The notes: generated by a model not told the origin, from the sequence alone. DNA of 64,000 bases from Streptomyces sp. S.PNR 29 (GCF_030386795.1 NZ_JANUQM010000020.1:103306-167305); one strand, 5' to 3'. Shown: positions 29,739 to 39,382, numbered from the stretch's first letter. Made by a program: numbers and translations.

Positions 29739-30169
29739 CGCAGGCACTCCTTCCGCCTGCCCGCGCCGCACGGGGCTCCGCCGGACTGGTGGAAGCGGGG
29801 CCCGTCACTGTCTGCAGGCGCTTAGGCCTCCATCGTCCCCCCGGACGACAGGCCCCGTCCACGCGGCCGACGCCCGGCGCCCCCCTCGGCGATCCGGCGC
29901 CCTGCCCCGGATCGGCAACAGCCCCGCACGGGCCACCGGTTGGCCGAGGACGGCCGCCATCCGGCCGACTTGCCTCGATGGCCGTCAAAAGACTTGACCA
30001 GTTCCCTTTGCTTGTCCTTTACCATAGGGGCGGGTGATGACACCCGTACCGATACGCCGAACCGCGAAGGAGCCGGACTCCCGCAAATGGGTGAGCCTCC
30101 CAGTACCAGCCGCGCCACACCCCGCCCGCAGCCCCCGCTGCCCGAGCACGAGGGAGCGGGGGTGGCGCG
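29739..30169. other. 431-bp intergenic region with a structured 5' leader
   Basis: Left part: promoter region of the phosphatase, with no clear signals. Right part: a possible promoter for the CorC pair (TTGACC 29994-29999, TACCAT 30020-30025, 20-nt spacer) followed by a 140-nt leader. The leader starts with a perfect hairpin CGGGTG-ATGA-CACCCG (30031-30046) and contains a further GGAG/CTCC stem near 30070-30082. It resembles a regulatory leader, but no known riboswitch class could be assigned by eye. Confidence 0.45.
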
Positions 30170-31513
30170 GTGACCGAGGTCCTGCTGCTTCTGCTGGCCC
30201 TCCTCCTCACACTGGCCTGTGCCCTGTTCGTGGCCGCCGAGTTCGCGCTGACCACCGTCGAGCGCGGCGACCTGGAGAGGGCAGCCCAGGCGGGCGAGCG
30301 CGGCGCCGAGGGCGCGCTGAAGGCCGTACGCTGTCTGACCTTCCAGCTGTCCGGCGCCCAGCTCGGCATCACGGTGACCTCCCTGCTGATCGGCATGCTC
30401 GCCGAGCCGTCCCTCGCGGCGCTGCTGCGTGGTCCGCTGCAGGCCGCCGGCCTGGGCGGTGCCGCCTCTTCGGCGGCCACCGTGCTGGGCGTGGCCCTGT
30501 CCACCGTCGTGCTGATGGTGGTGGGCGAGCTCGTGCCGAAGAACTGGGCGATCTCCCGGCCGCTGGCCGTCGCCAAGGTGGTCGCGGGCCCGCAGCGCGG
30601 CTTCACCGCTGCCTTCGGCCCCTTCATCCACCACCTGAACAACACCGCGAACCGGTTCGTGCGCCGCGTCGGCATGGAGCCCGCCGAAGAGCTGGCCTCC
30701 GCCCGCACCGCCGAGGAACTGGTCGCGCTGGCACGGCACTCGGCCGCCGAGGGCGCCCTGGAGGCCGACTCCGCCGAGCTGTTCGTCCGCACGCTGCACC
30801 TGAGCGAGCTGACGGCCGAGAACGTGATGACCCCGCGGGTCGACGTGAAGGCACTCGAAGCGCGCGCGACCGCCGCGGACGCCGCGAACCTCACCCATGC
30901 CACCGGCCTGTCCCGCTTCCCCGTCTACCGGGACAGCCTCGACGAGGTCGTCGGCACCGTCCACATCCGGGACGTCCTCGCCCTGGACCCGGACCGGCGC
31001 GCGGTCACGCCGGTCACCGAGCTGGCCACCGCGCCCCTGCTGGTCCCCGACAGCCTCACCGCCGACCGGCTGCTGGAGCGGCTGCGCGCGACGCGCACCA
31101 TGGCCGTGGTCGTGGACGAGTACGGCGGCACGGCGGGTGTGGCGACGGTGGAGGACATCGTCGAGGAGGTCGTCGGCGAGGTCCGCGACGAGCACGACCC
31201 CGTAGAGGCCCCCGACCTGCTCCCCGACCCGAGGTCCGAGGGCGGCCGTGCGGCCTGGGAGGCGGACGGCTCCGTCCGTATCGACCAGCTCGCCGCGATA
31301 GGGATGACGCCGCCGGAGGGACCGTACGAGACGGTCGCCGGTCTGGTCGCCACCCGCCTCGCCCGCATCCCCGTCAAGGGGGACGTCGTGGACCTGGACG
31401 ACGGCTGGAGCCTGGACGTCCTCGCTGTGGAGCACCACCGCGCCGACCGAGTCCTGATCACCGAACCGGCCCGGGTCCAGGTGCCGGCCCAGGCAGGGGA
31501 GGAGCCCCGATGA
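30170..31513 (+). CDS. CorC/HlyC (CNNM) family membrane protein with CBS pair, copy 1
   Basis: Encodes 447 residues from GTG 30170. The DUF21/CNNM transmembrane domain (residues 1-180) shows LFVAAEFALTTVERGDLERAAQAG and VGELVPKNWAI. The CBS pair (about 210-330) contains the family phrases VMTPRVDVKALE and VVVDEYGGTAGVATVEDIVEE. A C-terminal CorC-HlyC transporter-associated domain ends the protein. Family members take part in Mg2+ or Co2+ homeostasis. The stop overlaps the next ATG (ATGA). Confidence 0.9.
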   Translation: MTEVLLLLLALLLTLACALFVAAEFALTTVERGDLERAAQAGERGAEGALKAVRCLTFQLSGAQLGITVTSLLIGMLAEPSLAALLRGPLQAAGLGGAASSAATVLGVALSTVVLMVVGELVPKNWAISRPLAVAKVVAGPQRGFTAAFGPFIHHLNNTANRFVRRVGMEPAEELASARTAEELVALARHSAAEGALEADSAELFVRTLHLSELTAENVMTPRVDVKALEARATAADAANLTHATGLSRFPVYRDSLDEVVGTVHIRDVLALDPDRRAVTPVTELATAPLLVPDSLTADRLLERLRATRTMAVVVDEYGGTAGVATVEDIVEEVVGEVRDEHDPVEAPDLLPDPRSEGGRAAWEADGSVRIDQLAAIGMTPPEGPYETVAGLVATRLARIPVKGDVVDLDDGWSLDVLAVEHHRADRVLITEPARVQVPAQAGEEPR

Positions 31514-32532
31514 CCGTCCTGCAGCTCACCATCGGTGCCCTGACCCTGCTGACCAACGCCTTCTTCGTGGGCGGCGAGTTCGCCCTGATCTCCGTACGGC
31601 GCAGTCAGATCGAACCGCGGGCCGAGGCCGGCGACAAGCGGGCCCGGATGACCCTGTGGGGCCTGGAGCACCTCTCCGCGCTGATGGCCACCGCCCAACT
31701 CGGCATCACCGTCTCCTCGCTGGTGCTGGGCGCGGTCGCCGAACCCGCCATCGCGCACCTGCTGGAGCCCGCCTTCGAGGCCGTCCACCTGCCGCACGGC
31801 CTGGTGCACCCGGCCGCCTTCGTCATCGCGCTCACCCTGGCGACGTATCTGCACATGCTGGTCGGCGAGATGGTCCCGAAGAACATCGCGCTGGCCGCAC
31901 CGGTCCCCACCGCGTTGCTGCTCGGCCCGCCCCTGGTGGCCCTCACCCGGACGCTCCGGCCGGTGATCTTCGGCATCAACGCCTTCGCCAACGTCCTGCT
32001 GAAGGCGCTGCGCGTCGAACCGAAGGACGAGGTCGAGTCGGTCTTCACCGACGATCAGCTGGCCCGCATGGTCGTCGACTCCAGCGAGGCGGGCCTGCTC
32101 TCGCCCGCCGACGGCGAGCGGCTGCGCGACGCCCTGGAGCTGGGCACCCGCCCGGTCGGCGAGATCCTCGTGCCCACGCAGCAGATGCGCACCGTCGGAC
32201 ACACCGTCACCCCGGCCGAACTGGAACGGGTCGCCGCCGAGGCGGGCTACTCCCGGTTCCCCGTCACCGGCGCGGGCGGCGCCCTGCTGGGCTATCTGCA
32301 CATCAAGGACACCCTGGGCGTCACCGACCGGAACCAGCCGTTCCCCCGCAGCGCCCTGCACCGGGTGACCCGCGTCCGCATCGACACCCCGCTGGACGAC
32401 ACCCTCACGGCCCTGCGCGCCGACGGCAGCCACCTGGCCGCCGTGACCGGGGCGACGGGCGCCGTCCTGGGCTTCGTGACGATGGAGGACGTCCTGTCCG
32501 AGCTGGTCGGCCGGGCACCGGCCGCCACCTGA
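31510..32532 (+). CDS. CorC/HlyC (CNNM) family membrane protein with CBS pair, copy 2
   Basis: Encodes 340 residues, translationally coupled to copy 1. It has the same DUF21 domain (FFVGGEFALISVRRSQIEPRA, VGEMVPKNIAL) and a CBS pair (EILVPTQQMRTVG, TGAVLGFVTMEDVLSELVG). It is about 100 residues shorter and lacks the C-terminal CorC domain. Two different CNNM subunits in one operon are common in actinobacteria and suggest a heterodimer. A strong hairpin ends the operon right after its stop. Confidence 0.9.
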   Translation: MTVLQLTIGALTLLTNAFFVGGEFALISVRRSQIEPRAEAGDKRARMTLWGLEHLSALMATAQLGITVSSLVLGAVAEPAIAHLLEPAFEAVHLPHGLVHPAAFVIALTLATYLHMLVGEMVPKNIALAAPVPTALLLGPPLVALTRTLRPVIFGINAFANVLLKALRVEPKDEVESVFTDDQLARMVVDSSEAGLLSPADGERLRDALELGTRPVGEILVPTQQMRTVGHTVTPAELERVAAEAGYSRFPVTGAGGALLGYLHIKDTLGVTDRNQPFPRSALHRVTRVRIDTPLDDTLTALRADGSHLAAVTGATGAVLGFVTMEDVLSELVGRAPAAT

Positions 32533-32535
32533 CCG

Positions 32536-32575
32536 CCGGGCCGCTTCGCGCGCGCCCCCGCGCGAAGCGGCCCGG
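32536..32575 (+). terminator. Strong rho-independent-like hairpin after the CorC pair
   Basis: A perfect 16-bp stem (32536-32551 with 32560-32575) with an 8-nt loop begins 3 bp after the stop codon at 32532. It has no U-tract, as usual in Streptomyces. Confidence 0.85.
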
Positions 32576-32737
32576 TCCGGCTGGTCGTTCCCGGCGCGGA
32601 TGGCGACCACCGCACCGGGGGCGCGCTCGCCCCGGCCTCGCGGCGGCCCGGTGACGCCGTCCGCAGGCCGTCAGGCTGCCGGCGCCGTGCGCGCCGGTTA
32701 CTCGGCGGCCGGTGGGAGGGCGCCCCGAGAACGACCG

Positions 32738-33880
32738 TCAGCGACGGCCGGGTTCGGCCGTGTGCGGCCTGAAGGCCCAGTCCATCCCCGGCTCCATGAC
32801 GCAACGGAAGACCCGCCGGACCGGCGGGGTGCACAGCGCGGTGACGAGCGCCGCCGCGACGAGCGTGACCGTGATCTCGCCGAGCGGCTGATGGATCCAG
32901 ACCGGGTCGTACCAGCCCCAGAACTTGGCGCCCTGGGCGAAGAAGCCGTGCAGCAGGTAGCCGTACAGCGTGCCCGCGCCCAGCGCGGTGAACCACGTCC
33001 GGCGCCGCGGTACCAGGGCGAGGAAGCAGGTGACCAGGACCATCGAGCAGCCGAAGGTGGCCAGCGTCATCAGCGGCCCGTACCAGGCGGGCGCGGCGAG
33101 TTCCGTGGCGCTGTCGTGGTGGTAGAACCAGGCGTACGACATCCGTGGCACCGCCCAGTACGCCATGGCCAGCGCGCAGACGAACACCGGCACGGCCAGC
33201 ATGCGCACCTCGCGGCGGCGCACCAGCCGCAGGTGCTCCGGCTTCAGGCACAGGCCCACCACGAAGTACGGCAGGAACTGCAAGGTGCGCTGGAGGTCGA
33301 GGTCCTCGCCGATGGACGGCGAGAGGGTGGCCAGCATCGCCACGGCGAGCGCCAGCGGCAACGGCCAACGCACGTGACGCCAGAGGGGTGTGGTCAGCCG
33401 CCAGATGAACAGCGCCGCGAGGAACCAGGTCAGGTACAGGGGGTCCAGGAGGCTGATCGCGCGGTCCGGGGCGCTGTCGGTCCACCGGGTGTACAGGGTG
33501 TACGCCGTCTCGAAGACGACGTACGGGACGACGACACCGGTGACCAGGCGTTTGACGCGAGCGGGGCTCGGGTCGAAATTACGGGAGAAGTACCCGGCGA
33601 TGACGATGAACGCCGGCATGTGCAGGGCGTAGACCAGCATGTAGAGCGCGGTCGTCGTGCGGTCGCCGGAGCGCAGCGGCTCCCAGGCGTGTCCCACCGC
33701 CACCAGCACGATCGCCAGGTACTTGGCGTTGTCGAAGAAGGCGTCGCGGTGCTTCGCCGGCCGGGACGCGGCCGAGGCCGCGGACGCCGGCCGGGGTGCC
33801 GCCCCGCCGTCGACGGCGGCCGCCCTCGCGGTGAGTACCGTCCCCTCGTCGTCGTGTGCGGTGTGGGTCGTGTCCGTCAC
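32738..33880 (-). CDS. Acyltransferase family 3 membrane protein
   Basis: Encodes 380 residues from GTG 33880, preceded by GGAGGGGG at 7 nt; an upstream in-frame frame to 33922 is rejected for lack of a site. After a Ser/Ala-rich cytoplasmic tail, about ten transmembrane helices carry the acyltransferase-3 signatures: FFDNAKYLAIVLVAVGH (catalytic His), and YMLVYALHMPAFIVIAGYFSR. The enzyme would O-acylate a cell-envelope sugar or glycan. The substrate is unknown; the SGNH hydrolase gene upstream on the same strand could belong with it, since such pairs modify polysaccharides. Confidence 0.85.
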   Translation of the reverse strand: MTDTTHTAHDDEGTVLTARAAAVDGGAAPRPASAASAASRPAKHRDAFFDNAKYLAIVLVAVGHAWEPLRSGDRTTTALYMLVYALHMPAFIVIAGYFSRNFDPSPARVKRLVTGVVVPYVVFETAYTLYTRWTDSAPDRAISLLDPLYLTWFLAALFIWRLTTPLWRHVRWPLPLALAVAMLATLSPSIGEDLDLQRTLQFLPYFVVGLCLKPEHLRLVRRREVRMLAVPVFVCALAMAYWAVPRMSYAWFYHHDSATELAAPAWYGPLMTLATFGCSMVLVTCFLALVPRRRTWFTALGAGTLYGYLLHGFFAQGAKFWGWYDPVWIHQPLGEITVTLVAAALVTALCTPPVRRVFRCVMEPGMDWAFRPHTAEPGRR

Positions 33881-33994
33881 CCTGCCCCCTCCACACCTCG
33901 TGGGAAACGGGCACGGGCGCATACGCCTCTTGCGGGAGTGACAGCCGGGATGTGGAGGGAGGACATCCCGGCCGCCTCACCACTTCTCGGCGAT

Positions 33995-35191
33995 CTAAAC
34001 CTCTCCGGCTCGCCCGATGTCCGCGAAGGCGCCGTCGGCGGAGAAGGCCAGCCGGGCGAAGCGTTCGCCGATGCGGCGATGGGTGGCGGCGTCGGGGTGG
34101 AGCTGGTCGGGGAGCGGCAGTTCGGCGAAGTCGGCCTCGCCGTAGAGATCGAGGCCGTCGAGGTAGTGCAGGTGGGGGTCGTCTTCCGCCCGCTGACGCA
34201 CGATGCGGGACAGCTCGTCCCGGATGACGGTGAGGGTCAGTTTCCCCGCGGCGCGCTCGGCGGGGTCGCCGGTGGCCCGGAACCGCAGCTTTCCTTCACT
34301 GAGCGCGCTGAAGTCGAACGCCCCGGGGCCGGGGGTGTCCTCGTGGATGGGGCAGTAGAGGGGGGAGACGACCAGCAGGGGTGCGGTGGGGTGGCCTTCG
34401 CGGATGGTGTCGAGGAAGCCATGGACGGCGGGACCGAAGGCGCGCAGTCGCATCAGGTCGGCGTTGACCAGATTGATGCCCAGCTTGACGCTGATCAGGT
34501 CGGCGGGGGTGTCGCGCAGGGTACGGGCGGTGAACGGGTCCAGCAGGGCGCTGCCGGCCAGGCCGAGGTTGATCAGTTCCACGCCGCCGAGCGAGGCGGC
34601 GAGCGCGGGCCAGGTGGTGGTGGGGCTGGCCGCGTCGGATCCGTGGCTGATCGAGCTGCCGTGGTGCAGCCACACCCTGCGGCCCGGGTCCGGCGCCGGC
34701 TCGACCGGGGCGTCGGTGCGCAGGGCGATCAGTTCGGTGATCTCGTTGTGCGGCAGCCAGATCTCGATGTCCTTGACGCCCTCGGGCAGATCGGCGAAGC
34801 GGACGGTGCCGGGCGGGCCGGGCCGGTGCTCGGCGGAGCCGGTGGTCATGTCGATGGCCACGGTGTTGCCGCCCGTCGCGCTCGCCCGGCCGGTCAGGCG
34901 GCCGTCGACGAGCAGGTCGTACACGCCGTCCGGACGGGGCGGCGCGCCCACGTAGAGCCGCTTGGTGGGCAGCGTGTCCAGCTCGACGGTGGTGGCCCGG
35001 CTGCGGAAGGCGAGCCGTACGCCGGAGGGTTGGGCCTCCGCCATGGCCAGCTGGCCGTCGGCGCACTGGGCGCGGGCCCAGCCGGGCAGCCGGTGCGGCA
35101 GCAGGCCGTGCTCGGTGCGCTCCACGTCGAGGGCGCCGCGCAGGAGGTCGGCGGTGACGGGCGTGGTGATCCAGTCGTGCTTGGGGTGCAT
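33995..35191 (-). CDS. SGNH/GDSL-family hydrolase
   Basis: Encodes 398 residues from ATG 35191 (TTGAGG upstream). A beta-sandwich N-terminal region (residues 1-150) precedes an SGNH domain with the nucleophile in HHGSSISHG near residue 175, block II Gly in GLAGSALLD, block III Asn in LGINLVN, and the Asp/His pair in LPDQLHPDAATH near 370. No signal peptide is present, so it should be cytoplasmic. It is probably a carbohydrate esterase; it is divergent from a large exported beta-galactosidase with shared inverted repeats between. Confidence 0.85.
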   Translation of the reverse strand: MHPKHDWITTPVTADLLRGALDVERTEHGLLPHRLPGWARAQCADGQLAMAEAQPSGVRLAFRSRATTVELDTLPTKRLYVGAPPRPDGVYDLLVDGRLTGRASATGGNTVAIDMTTGSAEHRPGPPGTVRFADLPEGVKDIEIWLPHNEITELIALRTDAPVEPAPDPGRRVWLHHGSSISHGSDAASPTTTWPALAASLGGVELINLGLAGSALLDPFTARTLRDTPADLISVKLGINLVNADLMRLRAFGPAVHGFLDTIREGHPTAPLLVVSPLYCPIHEDTPGPGAFDFSALSEGKLRFRATGDPAERAAGKLTLTVIRDELSRIVRQRAEDDPHLHYLDGLDLYGEADFAELPLPDQLHPDAATHRRIGERFARLAFSADGAFADIGRAGEV

Positions 35192-35264
35192 GGCCTCAAC
35201 CTGTTGATCAAGTGGCTTCGTCGAATCCCGAACCGGATCAATATAGGGACGCGTGTCCAGGGCG

Positions 35265-35328
35265 ACACAAACAGGACTGCACAAAGTCCGACGAGGTGAT
35301 TGCTTCGTTTGTGTTCGGGTCCTAGGGT
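35265..35328. promoter_or_regulatory. Divergent control region with matched inverted repeats and the lacZ promoter
   Basis: ACACAAAC (35265-35272) and GTTTGTGT (35307-35314) form a perfect inverted pair 34 bp apart. A second repeat GGACT-GCACAA-AGTCC lies inside (35274-35289). The lacZ promoter is clear: TTGCTT (35300-35305), 17-bp spacer, TAGGGT (35323-35328), so the right arm sits between its -35 and -10. A TATATT -10 for the SGNH gene lies at about 35245-35240 on the minus strand. Confidence 0.55.
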
Positions 35329-35408
35329 GACGCTGTCTCAGACGCCCCCGTGTCACCCCCAGTTGTGATCTGACCCATCATCAACTTCCGTCCGAGGAAG
35401 GCACGGTC

Positions 35409-38400
35409 ATGCCGCACCCGCACGAGCTCAACGCCGATCACCCGTCCCGCCCCCGGCAACTGCTCAGCCGACGCCGTCTCCTGGAGTCAGGGGCCGCCGT
35501 CCTCGGCGCCCTCGCCCTGTCCGCGTCGCCCACCGCGGCGCACGCGGCCGGCCGGCGCACCGCGGCGGACGGCTCCCCGGAGTGGAACGACTTCGGCGTC
35601 TTCCGCATCGGCACCGAGCCGGCGCACACCACCCTCATGCCGTACGCGGACGTCAGAGGCGCCCTGGCCGCCGACCGCAGCCGCTCGCCGTACCGGATGA
35701 GCCTCGACGGCAAGTGGCGCTTCGCCTACGCCGACCGCCCCGACGAGCGGAACGCCGACTTCTACCGCACCGACGTCGACGACAGCGCCTGGGACACCAT
35801 CCCGGTCCCCTCCTGCTGGCAGCTGCACGGCTACGACTTCCCGATCTACGTCAACATCACCTACCCGTGGTGGGGCCCCAACGGCCTCGGCGAGGAGGCG
35901 CAGCCGCCGGCCGCCCCGACCCGCTACAACCCCGTGGGCCAGTACCGGCGCACCTTCACGGTCCCCCGCGACTGGGCGGGACGGCGGACGTTCCTGCACT
36001 TCGAGGGCGTCAAGTCCGCGCACTACGTGTGGATCAACGGCGAGCTGGTGGGCTACAGCGAGGACTCCTACACGCCCGCCGAGTACGACATCACCGAGCA
36101 TCTGAAGCCCGGCACCAACCAGATCGCCGTCGAGGTCTACCGCTACTCCGACGGCGACTGGCTGGAGGACCAGGACATGATCCGGCTGAGCGGCATCTTC
36201 CGCTCGGTCTACCTGTACTCCACCCCGGCCGTGCACCTGCGCGACTTCAAGCTCGACACCCCGCTCAGCGACGACTACAAGGCGGCCGGGCTGTCAGTGA
36301 CAGCGAGCGTGCGCGACTACGGCGGCAACGGCGCCGGGAAGTACACGGTCGAGACGCAGTTGTACGACGCGCGCGGGCACGCCGTCTGGTCCCGCCCACT
36401 GCAGCGGTCCGCCGAAGTCCCGGCCGGCGAGGAGGTGACCGTCAAGGCCGACAGGGCCGTCCCCGCACCGAAGCTCTGGTCGGCCGAGCACCCGTACCTC
36501 TACACCGCCGTACTCCGGCTGCGCGACCCCGCGGGCAAGGTGATCGAGACCCTCTCGCACCGGGTCGGCATCCGCGAGTTCGCGCTCAAGGACGGGCTGA
36601 TGCGCATCAACGGCAAGCCCGTCTCCTTCCGCGGCACCAACCGGCACGAGATGCACCCCGTACGCGGCTCGGCGCTCACCCGTGCGGAGCTGGTCGAGGA
36701 CATCGAGATCATCAAGCGGCTGAACATCAACAGCGTCCGCACCTCGCACTACCCCAACAACCCGCTGTGGCTGGAACTCGCCGACGAGTACGGCCTGTAC
36801 CTCGTGGACGAGACCAACCTGGAGACCCACGGCATCCGGGGCGAGTACCCGGGCAACCATCCCGAGTGGACCAAGGCGTGCGTGGCCCGCGCCCAGAACA
36901 TGGTCCACCGCGACAAGAACCACGCCTCGGTGGTCATCTGGTCACTCGGCAACGAGGCGGGCGGCGGCAGCACCTTCAACGCCATGCACGACTGGATCCG
37001 TTCCTACGACCCCACCCGCGTCATCCAGTACGAGGGCGACGACCGCCCGGGGATCAGTGACATCCGCTCGGAGATGTACGACTCCCCCCAGCGTGTCGAG
37101 CAGCGGGCGAAGGACACCGGCGACACCCGGCCGTACGTGATGATCGAGTACTCCCACGCCATGGGTAACTCCAACGGCAACTTCAAGAAGTACTGGGACA
37201 TCGTCCGCCGCTACGACGTGCTCCAGGGCGGCTGGATCTGGGACTTCGTCGACCAGGCCCTGAGCTGGCCCACCCCGTCGCGCAAGCTGCTCACCGAAAC
37301 CGGACCGGCCGGGCTCGCCGGTGAGATCATCGCGCCCAGCGGCACCTTCGACCGCGCCAAGGGCGTGTCCGGCGGCACCCTCTTCGCCCGCGACCCGCGC
37401 CTGGACCTCACCGGCTCCCTCACCCTGGAGGCCTGGGTCACCCCGCATGTGACCGGCTACCACCAGCCGATCCTCGCCAAGGGCGACACCCAGTACGCCC
37501 TGAAGCAGACCGACAGGAACCTGGAGTTCTTCATCCACGGCGGCGGCCAGTGGATCACGGCGAGCTGGGCGCTGCCCGACGGCTGGACCGGCACCGAGCA
37601 CCACATCGCGGGCGTCTTCGACGCGGACGCGGGCACCCTGACCCTCCATGTCGACGGAGAGGTGAAGGCCACCCGGACCACCACCCGGCGGCCCGGCAAC
37701 AACACCGCGTGCCTCGCGCTCGCCACCGACGTCGACAACCCGACCCGGGAGTTCAGCGGCACCATCCGGCGGGCCCGGGTGTACGCCCGTGCCCTGAGCG
37801 CCGCCGAACTGGCCTCCGACAGCCGTGGTCCCGGCGACGACGGCGTGCGGTTCTGGTTCGATGCCGCCACCGTCGAGCTCGACGAGAAGCGGCCCCGCGA
37901 CAGGACGTTCTACTCCTACGGCGGCGACTGGGGCGACAACCCGAACGACGGTGCCTTCGCCGGGGACGGCATCGTCACCGCCGACCGCGGCCACACCGGC
38001 AAGGCCGTCGAGATCAAGCAGATCTACCAGGCGATCAACGTCACCCGGGCCTCGGGCGGCCCCGGTGCGGTCACCCTCACCAACGAGTACCTGTTCACCA
38101 ACCTCCGTGAGTTCGACGGCCGTTGGGAGCTCGCCGCCGACGGCAAGGTCGTCCAGCGCGGCAGGCTGACCCGCGACCAGCTGGACGTCGCACCGCTGAC
38201 CAGCAAGGACATCACGGTGCCGGTGCGGCTTCCGGCACACCCGAAGCCGGGCACGGAGTACTTCCTGAACCTCTCCTTCACCACCAAGGAGCCCACGAAG
38301 TGGGCGAGGGCCGGCTTCGAGGTCGCCAAGCAGCAACTCCCCGTGGACGCGGACAGCCCCACCGTGCCCCTGGTACCGCTGGAGAGCGTCCCCGCCCTGC

Positions 38401-39317
38401 GGCACGACGACGGCGCGACCGCCGTCAAGGTGAAGGGCAGGGGCTTCTCGGTCACCGTGGACAAGAACAGCGGCACCATCACGTCCTACGAGGCCGGAGG
38501 CGTCCGCCTGATCACCTCCGGCCCGGTGCCGAACTTCTGGCGGGCGCCGACCGACAACGACCGGGGCAACGGCCAGCACACCCGCAACCAGACCTGGCGC
38601 GACGCCGGGGCCGCCCGCAAGGTGACGGACGTCAGCGTGCGCGCGGTGCGCGACCGGGCCGTCGAGATCAGGGTCAGCGGCACACTGCCCACCACGACCG
38701 AGTCGACGTACACCACCACGTACACCGTCTTCGGCAACGGTGAGATCAAGGTCGACAACACCCTGCACCCGGGCGCGTCGAACCTGCCCTACATCCCGGA
38801 GGTCGGCAACCTGCTGTTCCTGCCGCACCACCTGGACCGCCTGCACTACTACGGGCGCGGCCCCGAGGAGAACCACTGGGACCGCAACAACGGCACCGAT
38901 GTGGGCCTGTACTCGGGCACCGTCTCCGGACAGTGGACCTCCTACCTGCGCCCGCAGGAGAACGGGAACAAGACCGACGTCCGCTGGATCGCCCTGACCG
39001 GCCGGGACGGTGCCGGCCTGCTGGTCTCCGGCGAACCGCTGCTGGAGGTCAACGCCTCGCACTTCACGCCCGAGGACCTGTCGGTCGGAGCACGGCACGA
39101 CTACCAGCTCACCCCGCGCAAGCAGGTCGTCCTGCGCGTGAACCACCGGCAGATGGGCGTCGGCGGCGACAACAGCTGGGGAGCCCACACCCACGACGAG
39201 TACAAGCTCTTCGCCGACCGCGACTACGCGTACACCTACCGGCTGCGTCCGCTGACGGACGTGAGCAAGGCGATGACCGCCTCGCGGCGGCCGACGGCGA
39301 CGGACTTCGGCGGGTAG
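35409..39317 (+). CDS. lacZ: Tat-exported GH2 beta-galactosidase with inserted LamG domain
   Basis: Encodes 1302 residues. A Tat signal peptide (SRRRLLESGAAVLGALALSA) covers residues 1-45. The GH2 order is sugar-binding jelly roll (about 75-230), Ig-like domain, TIM barrel with acid/base Glu near 516 (VIWSLGNEAGGG) and nucleophile Glu near 580 (VMIEYSHAMGN). A LamG/concanavalin-like domain is inserted (about 650-800). The Bga-small-type domain is at about 1010-1290. It should act outside the cell on galactosides in plant or fungal polysaccharides. LamG probably helps bind the polymer. Length is well above the usual 1020 residues because of the insertion. Confidence 0.93.
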   Translation: MPHPHELNADHPSRPRQLLSRRRLLESGAAVLGALALSASPTAAHAAGRRTAADGSPEWNDFGVFRIGTEPAHTTLMPYADVRGALAADRSRSPYRMSLDGKWRFAYADRPDERNADFYRTDVDDSAWDTIPVPSCWQLHGYDFPIYVNITYPWWGPNGLGEEAQPPAAPTRYNPVGQYRRTFTVPRDWAGRRTFLHFEGVKSAHYVWINGELVGYSEDSYTPAEYDITEHLKPGTNQIAVEVYRYSDGDWLEDQDMIRLSGIFRSVYLYSTPAVHLRDFKLDTPLSDDYKAAGLSVTASVRDYGGNGAGKYTVETQLYDARGHAVWSRPLQRSAEVPAGEEVTVKADRAVPAPKLWSAEHPYLYTAVLRLRDPAGKVIETLSHRVGIREFALKDGLMRINGKPVSFRGTNRHEMHPVRGSALTRAELVEDIEIIKRLNINSVRTSHYPNNPLWLELADEYGLYLVDETNLETHGIRGEYPGNHPEWTKACVARAQNMVHRDKNHASVVIWSLGNEAGGGSTFNAMHDWIRSYDPTRVIQYEGDDRPGISDIRSEMYDSPQRVEQRAKDTGDTRPYVMIEYSHAMGNSNGNFKKYWDIVRRYDVLQGGWIWDFVDQALSWPTPSRKLLTETGPAGLAGEIIAPSGTFDRAKGVSGGTLFARDPRLDLTGSLTLEAWVTPHVTGYHQPILAKGDTQYALKQTDRNLEFFIHGGGQWITASWALPDGWTGTEHHIAGVFDADAGTLTLHVDGEVKATRTTTRRPGNNTACLALATDVDNPTREFSGTIRRARVYARALSAAELASDSRGPGDDGVRFWFDAATVELDEKRPRDRTFYSYGGDWGDNPNDGAFAGDGIVTADRGHTGKAVEIKQIYQAINVTRASGGPGAVTLTNEYLFTNLREFDGRWELAADGKVVQRGRLTRDQLDVAPLTSKDITVPVRLPAHPKPGTEYFLNLSFTTKEPTKWARAGFEVAKQQLPVDADSPTVPLVPLESVPALRHDDGATAVKVKGRGFSVTVDKNSGTITSYEAGGVRLITSGPVPNFWRAPTDNDRGNGQHTRNQTWRDAGAARKVTDVSVRAVRDRAVEIRVSGTLPTTTESTYTTTYTVFGNGEIKVDNTLHPGASNLPYIPEVGNLLFLPHHLDRLHYYGRGPEENHWDRNNGTDVGLYSGTVSGQWTSYLRPQENGNKTDVRWIALTGRDGAGLLVSGEPLLEVNASHFTPEDLSVGARHDYQLTPRKQVVLRVNHRQMGVGGDNSWGAHTHDEYKLFADRDYAYTYRLRPLTDVSKAMTASRRPTATDFGG

Positions 39318-39340
39318 CGCGGTCCGAGCGCATCCGCGCC

Positions 39341-39360
39341 GGTGTCCGGGCCCGGACACC
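39341..39360. terminator. 20-bp perfect palindrome between convergent lacZ and LysR genes
   Basis: GGTGTCCGGG and its exact complement (39341-39350, 39351-39360) lie 24 bp after the lacZ stop and 23 bp before the LysR stop. It can form a hairpin in both transcripts and so end each one. Confidence 0.6.
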
Positions 39361-39382
39361 CGTGGCGTCGGTCCACCCTCCG

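Noticed and set aside
30031..30169. CorC leader considered as a c-di-AMP (ydaO) or Mg2+ (M-box) riboswitch
   Set aside because: A GCCGAA and a GGGTGAGCC element are similar to parts of those classes, but conserved core blocks and pairing order could not be matched by eye. It is kept only as an unclassified leader.
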